A program made the position numbers and the translations under genes. A stretch of 64,000 nucleotides of DNA, taken from assembly GCA_003313425.1 (NCBI GenBank), contig NHZP01000016.1, positions 930,001-994,000 on the forward strand, read 5' to 3'. Position 1 is the first letter of the stretch. Every line of letters starts with the position of its first letter. Under the pieces are notes generated by a model. It saw nothing but the letters and a program-made list of their open reading frames with translations. It searched no databases and was not told where the DNA came from. Positions 21,323 to 34,282 of this stretch are shown here, one piece after another. This DNA comes from Pseudopyrenochaeta lycopersici (lineage: Eukaryota; Ascomycota; Dothideomycetes; Pleosporales; Pseudopyrenochaetaceae).

Positions 21323-21799
21323 CCCTCCATCCATGCTCCGAAGATGACACCTGAAGGAACATCGGAGACAAAGAAGCGGCATTGAGTAGTTCGGCTAAAT
21401 GGCGCGCTGTAAATTCAGCTGTGGCAAGACTAATGACGCTGCAGCATAGCTGAAGCGTGAAGTATGGGCTTGATAGTTTCGATACTTCTTGCAGCTTGCA
21501 AATATGACTGTTATCATCTCACACTATCGTCCGTGTATAGCAGGCAGGTTTGTACTCTGAGTGCTGTCTCACTTATTCGTACTTTCAATCAGCAAGACCG
21601 ACGGCGGCAAGTGAACCAAAAACTTCGTATATTTACTTTAGCGGGTATAAATCTAATGCATAATAAGTCAAACTTTTGCTGTGTATCGCGGCCTGCGGCG
21701 TTTATGTACGAGTTGCCACAAACTGTATAATCATTTCGTGGGGATGAAGAGACATTACTTCTGAACTGCCACAGATTGTATCTTAGCCGGTCATACAAT
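21323..21799. other. Convergent intergenic region
   Basis: 480 bases between two gene ends; nothing recognisable. Confidence 0.5.
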
Positions 21800-23438
21800 T
21801 TAAGATCCCTTCTCTTCCTTCTTGAACAGGAAGCGTAACGCTTTCACGCGCTCTTTGATGCTTCGGCTTTGGGTGACTTCATATAAAGGTTTATGCTCTT
21901 CATTGATGTCATGCTCATCTTCATAGTCGACATGTACATAGGCTCGTTCGACATCAGCGAGCCCTGTTCAAAGTCAGTATGATCCAGGATGCGGTGTGCG
22001 GTATCTGAGAGTACTAACCTTCGAGCTTACGTTGTAATGTTTGGCTAACATCATGAGTGATTTTCAGAGGCAAGTCCTCATCCATTACGATGTCCACTTC
22101 AACATAGTAGTTTTGCCCAGCATGGTAGGCCCGACACTATGTCTAAGTTAATACCTGCCAACCACGCCACGTCATTTTAAAACACTTACCGTATCAACCT
22201 TCTTAATCCGTGTGTCATGTGTCACGACAAGATAGATCAACTTTGAGATGAAATCCTTAGGCGCCGACTTGCCCACTAGCAGCCAAACATGGTCGAATGC
22301 GTTGGCGGCCCATGAAACAAGGATCAAGAGACCAATCAAGATAGCACCAATCGGGTCAACATACCAAACGACTCGACTACCAACGATGGACATGGTTAGA
22401 CCGAAGGCATTGACTACGATGTCGTTTCGGTGGTCGATAAAGAAGACATGTACGGCCGGATAGCGGCGGTAGATGAAGCAGTAGATGCAGAGGGTTCCCT
22501 TGCAGAAGACTAAAGCCGTCAGAAAAGGCCAGCGCCAAAGGGTGATTGGGACTAGAGGACTTACTTGCTACAGCCACAAACGCTATGGGAATGATGTGGA
22601 GTTCTTCCGAGTCTCTCTCTCCACCCCCTAGTGCTCTGCCAGACTCGATGATCAATTGAATGGCAACCGTTGTCATCAAGCAGCAGAACATTATAATGCC
22701 AATTGTTTCAATGCGGGTCCTGCCAACAGGATACTTGTAAACGCTTGGCCGCGCCGCCAACCGAGACGTGACAAGCATTACGCATGACGAGACAAGGTCC
22801 ATGAAGGCATCAGCGGCCGTGGCGAACAGCGACAACGAGCCTGTAGATATAGCGGCGTACATTTGGATGACAAACAGACAGAAGTTCACGAGAAACGAAG
22901 CATTCACGGCAAATCTCACTTTTGGTCCATTTTCGATTTGATCGAGAGCGGCTAAGCGCTCCTCATCACCACTTTGGAGGAACTGGTCGATCAAAGCATT
23001 CTGCCTCGTGTAGAATTTCTATTCTAAGAATTAGTTTCATGTACACATGCAAGTAAACGGTGACATACCTTCATGTGCTTGGGTTTGGCCAGCGGATGGT
23101 CTGCTTTCATCTGTTTCTGATCCATGGCGTCCCGACGATAACGGGCGAACCCAAGAGGGTCCGTGCCATCAACAGTGAGAGTAACATCACCCTTGGCATC
23201 TTGAGTATATGCGTTGTCCGCCGATGACAGCTGCTGAATGGTGTCTGTTCTTTTCTCGGCAGTAGCAGTGGATTGGTTTGACAAGCTCTTGGGCGATGTA
23301 GGATCAACATTGACTGGAACAGATGTTTGCTCCACAGCTTGGCCCTGGGGTTGGCTGTTGGGCGAGGCTGCACAAAGCGTCAGAAGTAACAACCGTAGAC
23401 TTGGGAACTTGGAACTTACTATGAGGGTCGGAAGACAT
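21800..23438 (-). CDS. Cation diffusion facilitator (CDF), Mn2+-type signature
   Basis: Six exons (23420-23438, 23069-23367, 22565-23018, 22190-22509, 22019-22136, 21800-21963) join in phase to 457 residues. A cytosolic N-terminal region of about 120 residues ends in KFYTRQNALIDQFLQSGDEER, typical of the MTP8-11/MAM3-like Mn group. Transmembrane segments follow: FLVNFCLFVIQMYAAI, then ATAADAFMDLVSSCVML (DxxxD), IIMFCCLMTTVAIQLII, then FIDHRNDIVVNAFGL (second DxxxD). Two DxxxD metal sites, rather than HxxxD, are the signature of Mn-transporting CDFs. The C-terminal cytosolic ferredoxin-like domain includes YYVEVDIVMDEDLPLKITHD and VERAYVHVDYEDEH. Probably exports Mn2+ into Golgi or vacuole in exchange for protons. 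Divergent from the ZIP gene. Confidence 0.85.
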
Positions 23439-25014
23439 ATCGTCCGACTGTCGTCTGGGAACTCGAGTATGAGGTTGCGGGGATCTCAGGATCTTGGAAG
23501 ATGGGTATGCGATGGGGAGAATCTGCCTCAGACCCGGGAAAGTCATGTAATAAAGCACCACCAGCAACGCCACCGCGGCGTTGCTCTACCCTCGCAGGAG
23601 CCGTTCTCGAACCCTGAAGTCATAATTGCGGTGGCTAGATCGTTAACCAGGCGCGCGAGAGTGTGAAAAATGCGTGCTGTTGCGTTGATGGCGAAGGGAT
23701 GTGACGGAGGTTGAAACTCGCTAAGCATTTACTAGGCATCGCTAATGGCTCCCAACCGAGGCGTGCTACTCAAAGCGGTAGGAGTCGACATGCTTAGCCT
23801 GGGTCTTGATACTGTGGATGCCTTGGCGATCTGCAGGCGCGGAGGCACATAGTACACAAGCCACCCTTTCTTGCGGATTCCCAGGAACTAATTATGCCAT
23901 CTACTGTGGATACAAAGAGGATTCACAAAAGCTTGTTCCAAGATCAAGAGATGTCTGAACGACGGAAGCAAGAATTGTGGGTTGGTCACACAAGGGCAAG
24001 AGATTGTGACGTCTCGGCGCAGGTGGGTTTGCAACTCCTGGCTATTCTTTCCTCTTCTTTCGTTGACGCCAGCAAGAAGCGTCGCGAGCACGAATCCGCT
24101 AGCGCGATGCAAGTGTGTTCAGCGCGGAGGATTTGGCCAGTTGCTTGTGGGTCCAAAAACGGGTGCTGCACATCGCTCACGGTCCCTCTCTGGGCCAACC
24201 CAGGTTTCAAAACTTCCTCTATGGGACACAGCCAAGCTATCCTCAATCGGCCTGGTTTCGAGCCGGCCTTGGCCATTCATGGTCAACGCAATCGCGAAAC
24301 GTCTCATTGGCTAGCCCCATTTGTGTTCCAAGGTCTTCGAACAGCAACTGCAACAGAACCTTCTTCCCACGCATCAACCCAATGCTTCGCTCCTCCACAC
24401 TGCGTAAGCCGTCCCACCCTGGGGAAACGAGACTTGAGCCGCATCACAGCCGGCCCCTTGGCAGATCTCCCCCGACATGCCGAGCTCCTAACCGCGTGAC
24501 AGCCACCTGGCAGATGGCTTGGAAGCCTAGGCAAGCCGCGATTCCACATGTAGCCTTGCAGCCTCATGGCAGTGCTTCTTCTATGGTCAGCGCGTTCCTG
24601 GAACAAGCTCCTGGCACCGTCTGAACCTCCGCGTTCTTGTGTGTGAAGCACCTATCCGAAGGGCGGAATTTGAGGCACAGGCCATGTAAGAAGCTCCACT
24701 ATCGTCTCCTCCACCTAGGAACATGCTGATCAGTCATGATGGGGTTAGCGTCTCTCATGCTGTCCTCACCTTGAAGCAAAGTACATAGCCTGCGGGTGCC
24801 GAGCCTGGTGTTCGATATTTTCAACCTTTGGTTCGTTAAATTCGCTACTCTCTGGGAGAGTCTTTCTTTGGGGGTTTATTTTTCTTTTCTTTTCGCTTCT
24901 GTTTATTCGTCCATCGTCGCCGGCGACGAAGCTGCTGGCAAGTTTGGGATAGAGCTGGACAAGTAATACTCTTTCCCTGGGCAGAACTTTTACACCCTTA
25001 TTTTATATCTCAAA
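23439..25014. other. Divergent promoter region of the CDF and ZIP genes
   Basis: 1.6 kb. Several overlapping open frames on both strands at 23890-24650 (up to 201 codons) reflect GC-rich sequence rather than a convincing gene. ACCTTGAAGCA at 24768-24778, 237 bases before the ZIP ATG, resembles the first nine bases of the fungal zinc-responsive element ACCTTNAAGGT. T-rich sequence at 24865-24900 probably belongs to the ZIP promoter or leader. Confidence 0.45.
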
Positions 25015-26435
25015 ATGGCCGACATGAAGCCCATTTGTAAGAGTGAGGAGGATAGCGCTGAGTACGACTTCCCGCTGCACGTGGCGGCCGTCTGTAAGTC
25101 TTCTCTTCCAATGTTACCCCCCATGTACTAACTCTATAAACAGTCATTGTCTTCTTTGCGTCTATCGGAGGTTGTGGATTTCCTGTCGTGGCGAAGAAAG
25201 TAAAATGGATGAAGATCAATCCCAAGATCTTCTTCTTCTGCAAACACTTCGGTACTGGTGTTTTGATCGCTACCGCCTTTGTCCATGTAAGTACAAACAG
25301 CCTGTTGCTACGACTTTGCGACGCGCATCAAGCTCTAGCGTCGCGCAGCACCAAGGTACCTGTACGTCCAGACCATGACTAACATGAACAGCTTCTACCT
25401 ACCGCTTTTGCCTCATTAAACGATCCATGCCTTCCAGAGCTGTTCACCGACAAATATCCTGCTATGCCTGGTGTCATTATGATGGGCTCGCTTTTCATTC
25501 TCTTCGTCATTGAAATGTGGCTCAACGCAAAAACAGGAGGACACAGCCATGGAAGCGCAACTGGTCAAGAATTTGCCGGTGGAGCACAAGCAGCACCAGG
25601 TATCCAGGCTGCATTCAACAATCCCATTCGACGTACAGAGAGCTATGATTCACAGAAGACCATGTTGGCTATGCGCGATGAGAAGCGAGGATGGGTTGAA
25701 GATACGTACCCAATCGACAACTTCCCCTTCCCTAAGGGCGTCAAGGAGGAGCTTGAAGCCAAGTCTGAGATGCCGCCTTGGTTTATCGTCTTTTACGAGC
25801 AGTACGTCCGCCAGCGTGACGAAATGCTCGTCATGCTGAACCGTGCCATGCCCGCTCTGCCCAGCTACCCACAGCAGACCAACCAAGAAAGCACGCAGAA
25901 TTCGTACTTCGACGATGATGTCGAACAGGCAGTTGATCCTATGGTCCTCAAGAAGCAATCCATGCAGATCACGCTCATCGAGGGCGGTATCCTCTTCCAC
26001 TCTGTCTTTGTTGGCATGACCATTTCTATCACTGCTGATGGATTCATTATTCTCCTCATCGCCATCGTCTTCCACCAGATGTTCGAAGGTCTCGGTCTCG
26101 GATCCCGTATCGCAGAGGTGCCTTATCCGTCAAGGAGCTGGAAGCCATGGGCCCTGGTCGTTGCCTTTGGAACTACTGCTCCCATCGGACAGGCTATCGG
26201 ACTCGCCACTCAGGGATCATATGACCCAAATAGTGCCTTTGGTCTAATCATTGTTGGAGTTTTCAACGCTATTTCCTCTGGTCTTCTGATCTACGCTGCA
26301 CTTGTCGACCTGCTAGCCGAAGACTTCCTTTCCGAGGAGGCTCAGCATACATTGACCGGCAGGGACAAAACCATGGCGTTCATCTATGTGCTCATGGGAG
26401 CAGCCGGAATGGCCATAGTCGGAGCTTTCGCATAA
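25015..26435 (+). CDS. ZIP-family zinc/metal transporter
   Basis: Three exons, 25015-25093, 25144-25286 and 25392-26435, 421 residues; branch site CTAAC in introns 1 and 2. The short N-terminus is followed by TM segments IVFFASIGGCGFPVV and FCKHFGTGVLIATAFVHLLPTAFASLNDPCLPEL, the typical fungal ZIP TM2-TM3 signature. A long cytosolic loop (residues about 120-240) has only a small GGHSHGS histidine patch. The metal-binding helices are TM4 with HSVFVGMTISI and TM5 with HQMFEGLGLGSRIAE. The last segments end FIYVLMGAAGMAIVGAFA. Likely plasma-membrane uptake of Zn2+ (possibly Fe2+/Mn2+). Closest in architecture to yeast Zrt1/Zrt2. Confidence 0.92.
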
Positions 26436-27134
26436 GGACTTCATGGGTTTGACCCATTCACCTCTTGGCCACTGAAATTTGTCATGGTCAACGCACCGGC
26501 CATGTGCATTGGTCACAGACCACTCGCCCACTCTGGGATCGTCGTCTGATGTTGAGTCTCAGAATGCTTGAACTCCACTCCACGCAGTGGTATCAAGTAT
26601 TCTGGGACATCTTTTTATTTCCCTTTGTTTCCTCTCCTCTAGAGACGACGTCCCGTACTGGGGACTGATGTGGTTATGTCACGAATCGTTGTAAGATTAT
26701 GGAAACACATGGGGTTATTTGCGGCGCATTTTCACTTGAATACACATAAAGAACATATTAAAGAGGGGCAACCATTCATTCTTTTTGTGGTTATCGTTAG
26801 TGGATAATAACATGTAATCCGTTGCCTATCAACATCTATGTACTACTACCGATGGGTGGATCTGAAGCGAAGTAGTCCGAGCAGAAGTATGCTGAGACGA
26901 ATACATCACGAAATGATGATTGATAAACATTACATCTCCGCATTCGGAAATTCCCAGTTGTTCCTTCGGGTGTGAAGTGCATGGGGATCTACCTCCAGGC
27001 AGATGACCTTTTCCATGTCCCACGATATGCTCAGTCGAGTATTATGACCAAACAGCCGCAAATCGATTATGGTAAGTCCAACACTCTTTCACGCAGAATC
27101 AAGCCGGTGCTGAATCTGGAGAAAGAACTTGCCT

Positions 27135-27240
27135 CATAGCAATCAAAGCTTCGAACCAGAGGTTCGCCTTGAGCCAGAAAAGCTGTCGAGGCAGAGGTTC
27201 GCCTTGTAGCGATCAAGATGTTGAATCAGAGGTTCCTTTA
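27135..27240. repeat. Degenerate direct repeat, about 70-bp period
   Basis: CAGAGGTTCGCCTTG occurs at 27157-27171 and 27192-27206, with a third partial copy CAGAGGTTC at 27227-27235. A companion TAGC-A/G-ATCAA occurs at 27137-27146 and 27207-27216. Confidence 0.7.
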
Positions 27241-27966
27241 GCAAAGTCGTAAATCAACGAGAGCTTCGCTGCAGGGTAGAAAAGGAAGCATTTGGCGCTG
27301 GTATCGATGTCTTCGATATGGGCAACTCTGCCGCCTCTTTATACGTAAGCATCGAAGGATCGCGCAGTAAGCCATGGATATTGACCAAGTGAATTGGAAT
27401 ACCCACACGAACTTGCAACCGGATTCGTCACGGCCGAGCTATCTCTTGTCACGGGAAGTGTTGTTGCCGGGAATAAATTGGTGAAGCATGATACTCGGCG
27501 ACGACGCATCAGCAGCTTGGCTGAGTCAAGCCGTCACGGGAGGCGTCTCTAAGGTGGGACAAGCGTCTACACTAGGAATACTCTAAACTTGGGCTTTCTT
27601 CATCATCTTGGCTGAAATCGACAAGTATTGTTCATGTTTCAACGGCTATTGATTTTGAAACCGGGGGCACGCTTCGCTAGCTTCAAAACGCGTTACGGCC
27701 CGCTTCCGGCACATGGCGTCGCAGGTTGCGACGCGGCGATCTGCGGTCCTTCAGCGAATTCGCACATAGACTGGGATTCAAAGGCGTGACATGTAGCCAA
27801 CTGATTATTTAGGTGGATGAGCTGAGTCACTTAGGATGTGGTTTTGAACAGCTGTGTAATCATTGCATTGATTAAAACAACATCTCACCCTTGTCTTTTG
27901 ACCTTCTATGGGTGTTCTTTTGCTACGTCAGCGATTTGATCTCAGCTTTCAGTTTAGGGTTGAATT

Positions 27967-27995
27967 AGGATGATTATAGGATGATTATAGGATGA
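27967..27995. repeat. Tandem 11-mer AGGATGATTAT, 2.6 copies
   Basis: Two perfect copies followed by a partial third (AGGATGA). Confidence 0.85.
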
Positions 27996-28121
27996 ACTCT
28001 CGTCCCTGCTCCTGATACACGCATTCAATATTGATGACTTGGACTCATTCTACTTGATTGTAAGCATTCAGTGCCTACCATGGTTTCGCTGCTTCACACC
28101 GCATACAAAAGAGCCGATGGT

Positions 28122-28316
28122 TTATACGACGCTGGTGTAGCATGGACTGAAAATGGAAATGCACTTCGAACTGCATGAATGGAACGATTGAATCGTATCT
28201 GAGTTCGCAACACCCTGCTTTTTACTTTCCGGGTTAGAGATTTCCACCTGACAATCAGTATCCAGATAGAGAAGCAAAAGGCCCAAAGAGACCATGGAGG
28301 CGGCGAATTGAAACAT
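28122..28316 (-). CDS. Candidate small secreted cysteine-containing peptide (64 aa)
   Basis: ATG-initiated frame of 64 codons, intronless. Residues 1-21 look like a signal peptide (FAASMVSLGLLLLYL hydrophobic core, then DTDC). The mature part has cysteines at about 22, 48, 52 and 59, spacing CSSKC then CYTS near the C-terminus. It lies alone in a 2.3-kb gene-poor stretch upstream of the Zn2Cys6 gene and on the opposite strand. Nothing beyond the composition supports it; a chance frame is quite possible. Confidence 0.3.
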   Translation of the reverse strand: MFQFAASMVSLGLLLLYLDTDCQVEISNPESKKQGVANSDTIQSFHSCSSKCISIFSPCYTSVV

Positions 28317-28746
28317 TCATATAATGAGGGTTCCGCGACCAGACACGGGCATGTAATACGACAACGCTGGAAACCGCACCTGGCCCGTTGTAGCCGGCGT
28401 TGTCCGATGACTAATGCAGGCGAGTTCTGCGCCTGCTGCCCGCTTTTTGGTCAACAACCTAAATGACAACAAGACTGCGTCACATAAAATCTACGAAGGG
28501 ATCATGAATTGAACCCAAATAAGCCGAGCAATTCGATGCATAAAACTCATTTCCCGCTCATCCTGTCGTTTGTAAGGAGAAGCAAGGTTAGCGTGGGATC
28601 TAGTTACCCGTCGGCTAACGGCGGCGCTCCACCCGCCCAACAAGAGTTTTCTCCCTCAAGAGCCAGTCATTGTCGCCGGTACCCGATGCCCGTTTCAACA
28701 TAATCTTTCCTGCGCCATCCGGTGCATCACCTCACCACCGTGCGAA
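28317..28746. other. Promoter region of Zn2Cys6 gene
   Basis: 430 bases immediately upstream of the regulator; GC-richer than the preceding stretch; no gene seen. Confidence 0.4.
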
Positions 28747-31318
28747 ATGTCCACTGCTGAAGACTCCGTTGCCGGCCTAGGCCCACAGGATGCCACATCA
28801 GCCTCAAGCAAGAAGCGGGCTCATCCGGATGATTTTAAGCGTGCATACAAGGCATGCATCAATTGCCGCCAGCGGAAAGCGAAATGCATCCTGGTTACTG
28901 GGCCTGATGGTGGCGAGCTGAAACCGCCCTGCCAAAGATGTAAGCGAGAGATGCGAGAATGTGTCTTCAGGTCTGAGCGTTCATGGGGGAAGAGGCGGAA
29001 ACCTGGGGAGACTAGAGATGAGGAGGAAGAGGAATCAAGTCAACCTCAACCACCAAATCCTGCGCCAGTCGTTCAAGCATCGCCGGGCTCAGGCCATATT
29101 TCATCAATTAACGGGCATGGTGCATCGCCTGGATTTTCCCCACGTGTCAATGGTAGCCATCGCTCTGATATCCTGTCACCAGCAGGTCACCTCCGCCGCA
29201 TATCAAGCTCGCAGCCAGATCTTGCTCATTCAGTGATGCGGACAGTTGTGTCTAGTGGTAGCGATGCGCTAAATTTACTCTTCGAAGCTGCTCACCATAG
29301 AGATGCTATGGATAGCCAAGAGCAGTCAGGTTCACAGGCTTATGAGACTCCAAGATCAGGACCATCTGGCTACGATAATGGAGTACCGTCATCGCCGTTC
29401 CACACTTTCAGGGCACAGCCCGTGCAAATGTCAACACCATCACCGGATACACTCAAAGTGTGGACGTCGTGCCGGTTTGTCCAGATGGGATGGTTCTCAG
29501 CACACGAGGCTGTTACCTACGTCGACCTGTTCTTCAAAAACTGCTCACCGTTATCACCTATTTTAGGAGATTTCTATGCACAACATGAGAACCATTACTC
29601 GCTCATAGCCTTGGATCCATTCCTGTGTGTCACCATCCTAATGGTATCGTCTCGATACAACATCCTTCCCGGCGTCGGAGGTGCATCGAGAGGCTATTTT
29701 GTTCATGATCGATTATGGGAACAGTGCCAACGCTTCATTATGAAGATTATGCTCGGCCAAGTTAAGCCATCAAAGGCCCAAAGCCGAACTATTGGTTCTA
29801 TTGAGGCCCTTCTCTTACTTTCCGAGTGGCACCCACGCGCGCTTCATTTCCCTACCGCTGCCGATGGATGGGACTGCGAGCTGATGATCGGCGCGAATAA
29901 TACTACAGAAGAGGGTGCAAAACTCTTGGAAGGAGATGCAACGTCTAGCCGGTGGCTAGAGGATGTAATTGAGCCCGCAAAACGTTCCGACCGCATGTCG
30001 TGGATGTTGATGGGATCTGCACTTTCGCTAGCGCAGGAGTTGGGACTCTTCGAAGATAATGCCAGCATAGATAAGGATCGAGTATCCTATCCAAAGTTTT
30101 CGTCAGACTTCATTGTATTACGACGGATCCGCGTCCGGAAGCTACTTTACGTATTACTGGAACAGCTTTCGTGGCGGCTAGGCTGTACTTCGATGATCCC
30201 ACAGAGCCTTAATCATGCTCTCATGGAGAAAATCCCTGTCGATTCAGCAACGGGCGCTGTCGAACAGTGGCAGTCGTTTATGAGTGCTTGGGTCGAACTT
30301 ACAAAGCTTGCGCGTTCTGTATCAGATACCATCTACCCTTCTACGGCGACAACACGAAGTCTCTTACGTACTGGTCGCTATATCGGCCTCCTAGAGCACT
30401 TCCAGCCCTTGTTGACATCATGGAGGAGGAAGTATCTCGATCCCTGCAGTAAGTTAATCTTTTACTGCTGTCGCACCTAACTAAGGCATTGCTATTGTAC
30501 CTTGAGGCTCATCAATACTAACTGTTATGCAGAGTTGAAAGTAGGACTCCATGATATGCTTCATATAGAGTATCAATACGTTCGTATATACACGAACTCG
30601 CTCGGTATGCAGGCAGTCGTCGAACGAACACTCGCTGAGACCGACCCCGATGTACCTCAAGAAGATAATTTGCCATTTAATCTTGAGCCGAGAGACTATG
30701 ATTTCATACAAGAGGTGGTCGATGGAAGCTGTCAGATACTACAGAAAGTCTGCCAGCTCTCGGAGACTGGCGCTCTTCGGTACTCACCTGTCAGGATATT
30801 CTTGCGCATCACCACTTCTTCGATTTATCTCATCAAAGGATTGAGTCTGGGGGCGCGCAATCAGAAATTGCAGTCGTCGCTAGACATTCTTGATGCGGCT
30901 ATCCGAGCGCTACGCGCCAGTAAGTGAGCGATCCTTTTTCTGAGAGCAGCACTTAATATGAATAGGTACTCTGGACGACATGCACTTAGCCTCAAGATAC
31001 GCTACCCTGCTCGACCTACACGTTGCGCGCCTCCGCGAAAGTTTCGTGGTCTCATCACGCCCTCCACGCCTACCGTCACGAGCGACATCCGCAGATCTCA
31101 AGAGCGCTACAACAGGCATGGACTTCTTGAACAACCACAATGCAGGCCAGTCGAGTCTTTCCTCGCTTGCACAGAACGTGACCGGCTTGATGCCCGATGA
31201 TGATTGGCTTGCGCTACCCTTCGATCCGGCGATGGCACCGTTTGGGCTCGATAACCAACAAAGCTTTCAGGGCTTTGATGACGGAACCTTGGATTTCATT
31301 TGGAACCTTCCGCTGTAA
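28747..31318 (+). CDS. Zn2Cys6 transcription factor, Aro80-like zinc cluster
   Basis: Three exons, 28747-30448, 30533-30919 and 30966-31318, 813 residues. The zinc cluster is near the N-terminus: C37-x2-C40-x6-C47-x14-C62-x2-C65-x6-C72. The long 14-residue third-to-fourth spacing, with PPCQRCKRE and a basic WGKRRKPG linker, recalls Aro80-type regulators of aromatic amino acid catabolism. Residues 100-210 are disordered S/P/Q-rich. The fungal middle homology region spans roughly 230-560 (FVQMGWFSAHEAVTYVDLFF, DPFLCVTILMVSSRYN, EALLLLSEWHPRAL, RIRVRKLLYVLLEQLSWRLG). The C-terminus is acidic-hydrophobic (DDDWLALPFDP; GFDDGTLDFIWNLPL), a likely activation domain. It converges on the HPPD gene, 193 bases away, suggesting local regulation of tyrosine catabolism; that link is inference. 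Confidence 0.88.
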
Positions 31319-31511
31319 TGTATGAGAGGCTATTGAGTATTTTCAAAAAGTGATGGTAGCGATCACACACAGCGCATGCTTTTAAAGACGATAGATTGAG
31401 AAGTCATGTATTACGACCGCAAATGATAGGTCAAAATTAATAATATAGAACGAATACTGTCAATTTTGCCCAAAAGCGCCAATGAATGCTAATGCTACTT
31501 GCTTTTCCTGA

Positions 31512-32777
<1,266 letters not shown>

Positions 32778-33556
32778 TTTTCTTATTGACTATCCACTAA
32801 AAGCGAGAGATAGGAATATTCAAATTGGATAGACGATTTTAGGAACTTTCAAGTTGTTCAAAATGTATTGAAAGCCTGTAGGAGAGGAGTGAATTGCTGA
32901 AACCTGTCATCGATTCGTAGCCATTCTTATCTTGCACTGCACCCAACCCACTTCCCTTCAAGAACCGACATCTCTTACTAGCAATCACCACGTTTGTCTC
33001 AATCAGCGTCATCAACCTTGGTCAGAGGCTCTTATGCCGAGCTCACGTGCAGTGACCTTCCTTATGCGCACACCCGTGTCCGCGGTTGTCCGCCAATGAA
33101 CGCTCCGCTTGTATCCGCCGTTCTGAAGCGTTCGGCTCAAATGTTCTTGTAGCAAATTCCCATCATACTTTAGACATGTATCGGTAAGAAACTGTGCAAT
33201 CGCAACTTGCCGCAATCTCTAAAATGTTGTGATGATGCTCCTATGAGGCTGCTCAGCACGTTGCGTGAAAGAGGCGTTTGCTGCAGTATATAGTCCTGTC
33301 TCGCTACTTTGGGTAATTACTAAGCTGCGGAGAGACTAGCGCCCATTGTTTGCCGTGAAGAGCCGCACCATTTTGTTAAGCCGAGTAAACATTACTTGCA
33401 AGAACATATCTTTCGATGCGAACCATGAAAGATAATACTCTACTAAAACTTTCTTGAATCTACACGCAGTACCTCAAATCATCGTTTTCTTAATACCTTC
33501 AAGCCCTAATCGTATCTCCAACCAGCAAACACCAAGTTCTACAGCAATAACCAGCC
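32778..33556. promoter_or_regulatory. Shared divergent promoter of HPPD and TTC36-like genes
   Basis: 779 bases between two start codons pointing away from each other; no open frame of interest. Both promoters must be within it. No specific operator could be assigned by eye. Confidence 0.45.
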
Positions 33557-34282
33557 ATGGCGATCGATGTTCCAGATACAACTCTGAGCGCAAACGACAA
33601 ACGTATTCTCAATGCGCTATTCGATCCAGAGACGCTTCCATCATCAGTCGCAAAATCCAAGGACGCTTCCGCTATTGACGCGTCATTACCGCCACATCCT
33701 AGCATATCCGCAGACCAACTCTCCAACCTCGAAAGACAGCAAAACGAGATCGTTGTAGGCGTATCCAGCACCTCAGATGCACAATTGATAAACTCGGCGA
33801 TTTCTAGTCTAGACAAGACTGTAGCAGAGTGGCCGAACTACCCGAGTGCATACGTCAATCGAGCGATGCTGCGGCGAATGAAGGTAGAAGCTACACTCAA
33901 AGCAGACCAACACATTTTCACTGCTCCGGAATCAGACATCTCCGCATTATTCTTAGACCTATCCCGCGCAATCCATCTATCCCTACCCTCCTCATCACCC
34001 ACAGCGCCTGTTTCCGCATATCAAGCCCGCATACTCCGTACTGCGTACTCACACCGCGCGTATTTGTACCTCAAGGCCGTCGAGACAGGCACGGATCTAA
34101 AGGGCATGGGCAAAAGCGAGCTGGAGGAGCTAGCGTCGAAGGATTTTGCGGCTGCAGCACGATATGGGGATGAGGTTGCGAGGGAGATGAGTGTTAGGAC
34201 AAACCCGTACGCAAAGATGTGCGGGGCTATTGTGAGGAACGCGTTGAGGGAAGAAAGGGAGGGTGAGCTGAAAGGGTTATGA
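33557..34282 (+). CDS. TTC36: TPR protein, TTC36 (HBP21) homologue
   Basis: Single exon, 241 residues, ATG in CAGCCATGG context. After about 50 variable residues there are three TPR-like helical pairs: residues about 58-90 with LERQQNEIVVGVSS and AISSLDKTVAEWP, then PSAYVNRAMLRRMK, and ILRTAYSHRAYLYLKA. The C-terminus ASKDFAAAARYGDEVAREM and TNPYAKMCGAIVRNAL is the characteristic TTC36 ending (NPYAxxCxxMxR). In mammals TTC36 binds HSP70 and has been reported to stabilise 4-hydroxyphenylpyruvate dioxygenase. Here it lies head-to-head with the HPPD gene, which supports a similar chaperone-like role. Cytosolic; no signal peptide. Confidence 0.85.
   Translation: MAIDVPDTTLSANDKRILNALFDPETLPSSVAKSKDASAIDASLPPHPSISADQLSNLERQQNEIVVGVSSTSDAQLINSAISSLDKTVAEWPNYPSAYVNRAMLRRMKVEATLKADQHIFTAPESDISALFLDLSRAIHLSLPSSSPTAPVSAYQARILRTAYSHRAYLYLKAVETGTDLKGMGKSELEELASKDFAAAARYGDEVAREMSVRTNPYAKMCGAIVRNALREEREGELKGL

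Larger units (their letters stand above)
26436..28121. other. Intergenic with short repeats
   Basis: 1.7 kb between the ZIP gene and a small secreted candidate. Contains the degenerate direct repeats at 27135-27240 and the tandem 11-mer at 27967-27995, described separately. No coding frame is convincing. Confidence 0.5.

Noticed and set aside
23894..24499. ATG-started frame of 201 codons (+) with overlapping frames on both strands between the metal transporter genes
   Set aside because: Several mutually overlapping frames, no motif, no hydrophobic core pattern or splice structure; explained by stop-poor GC-rich sequence.
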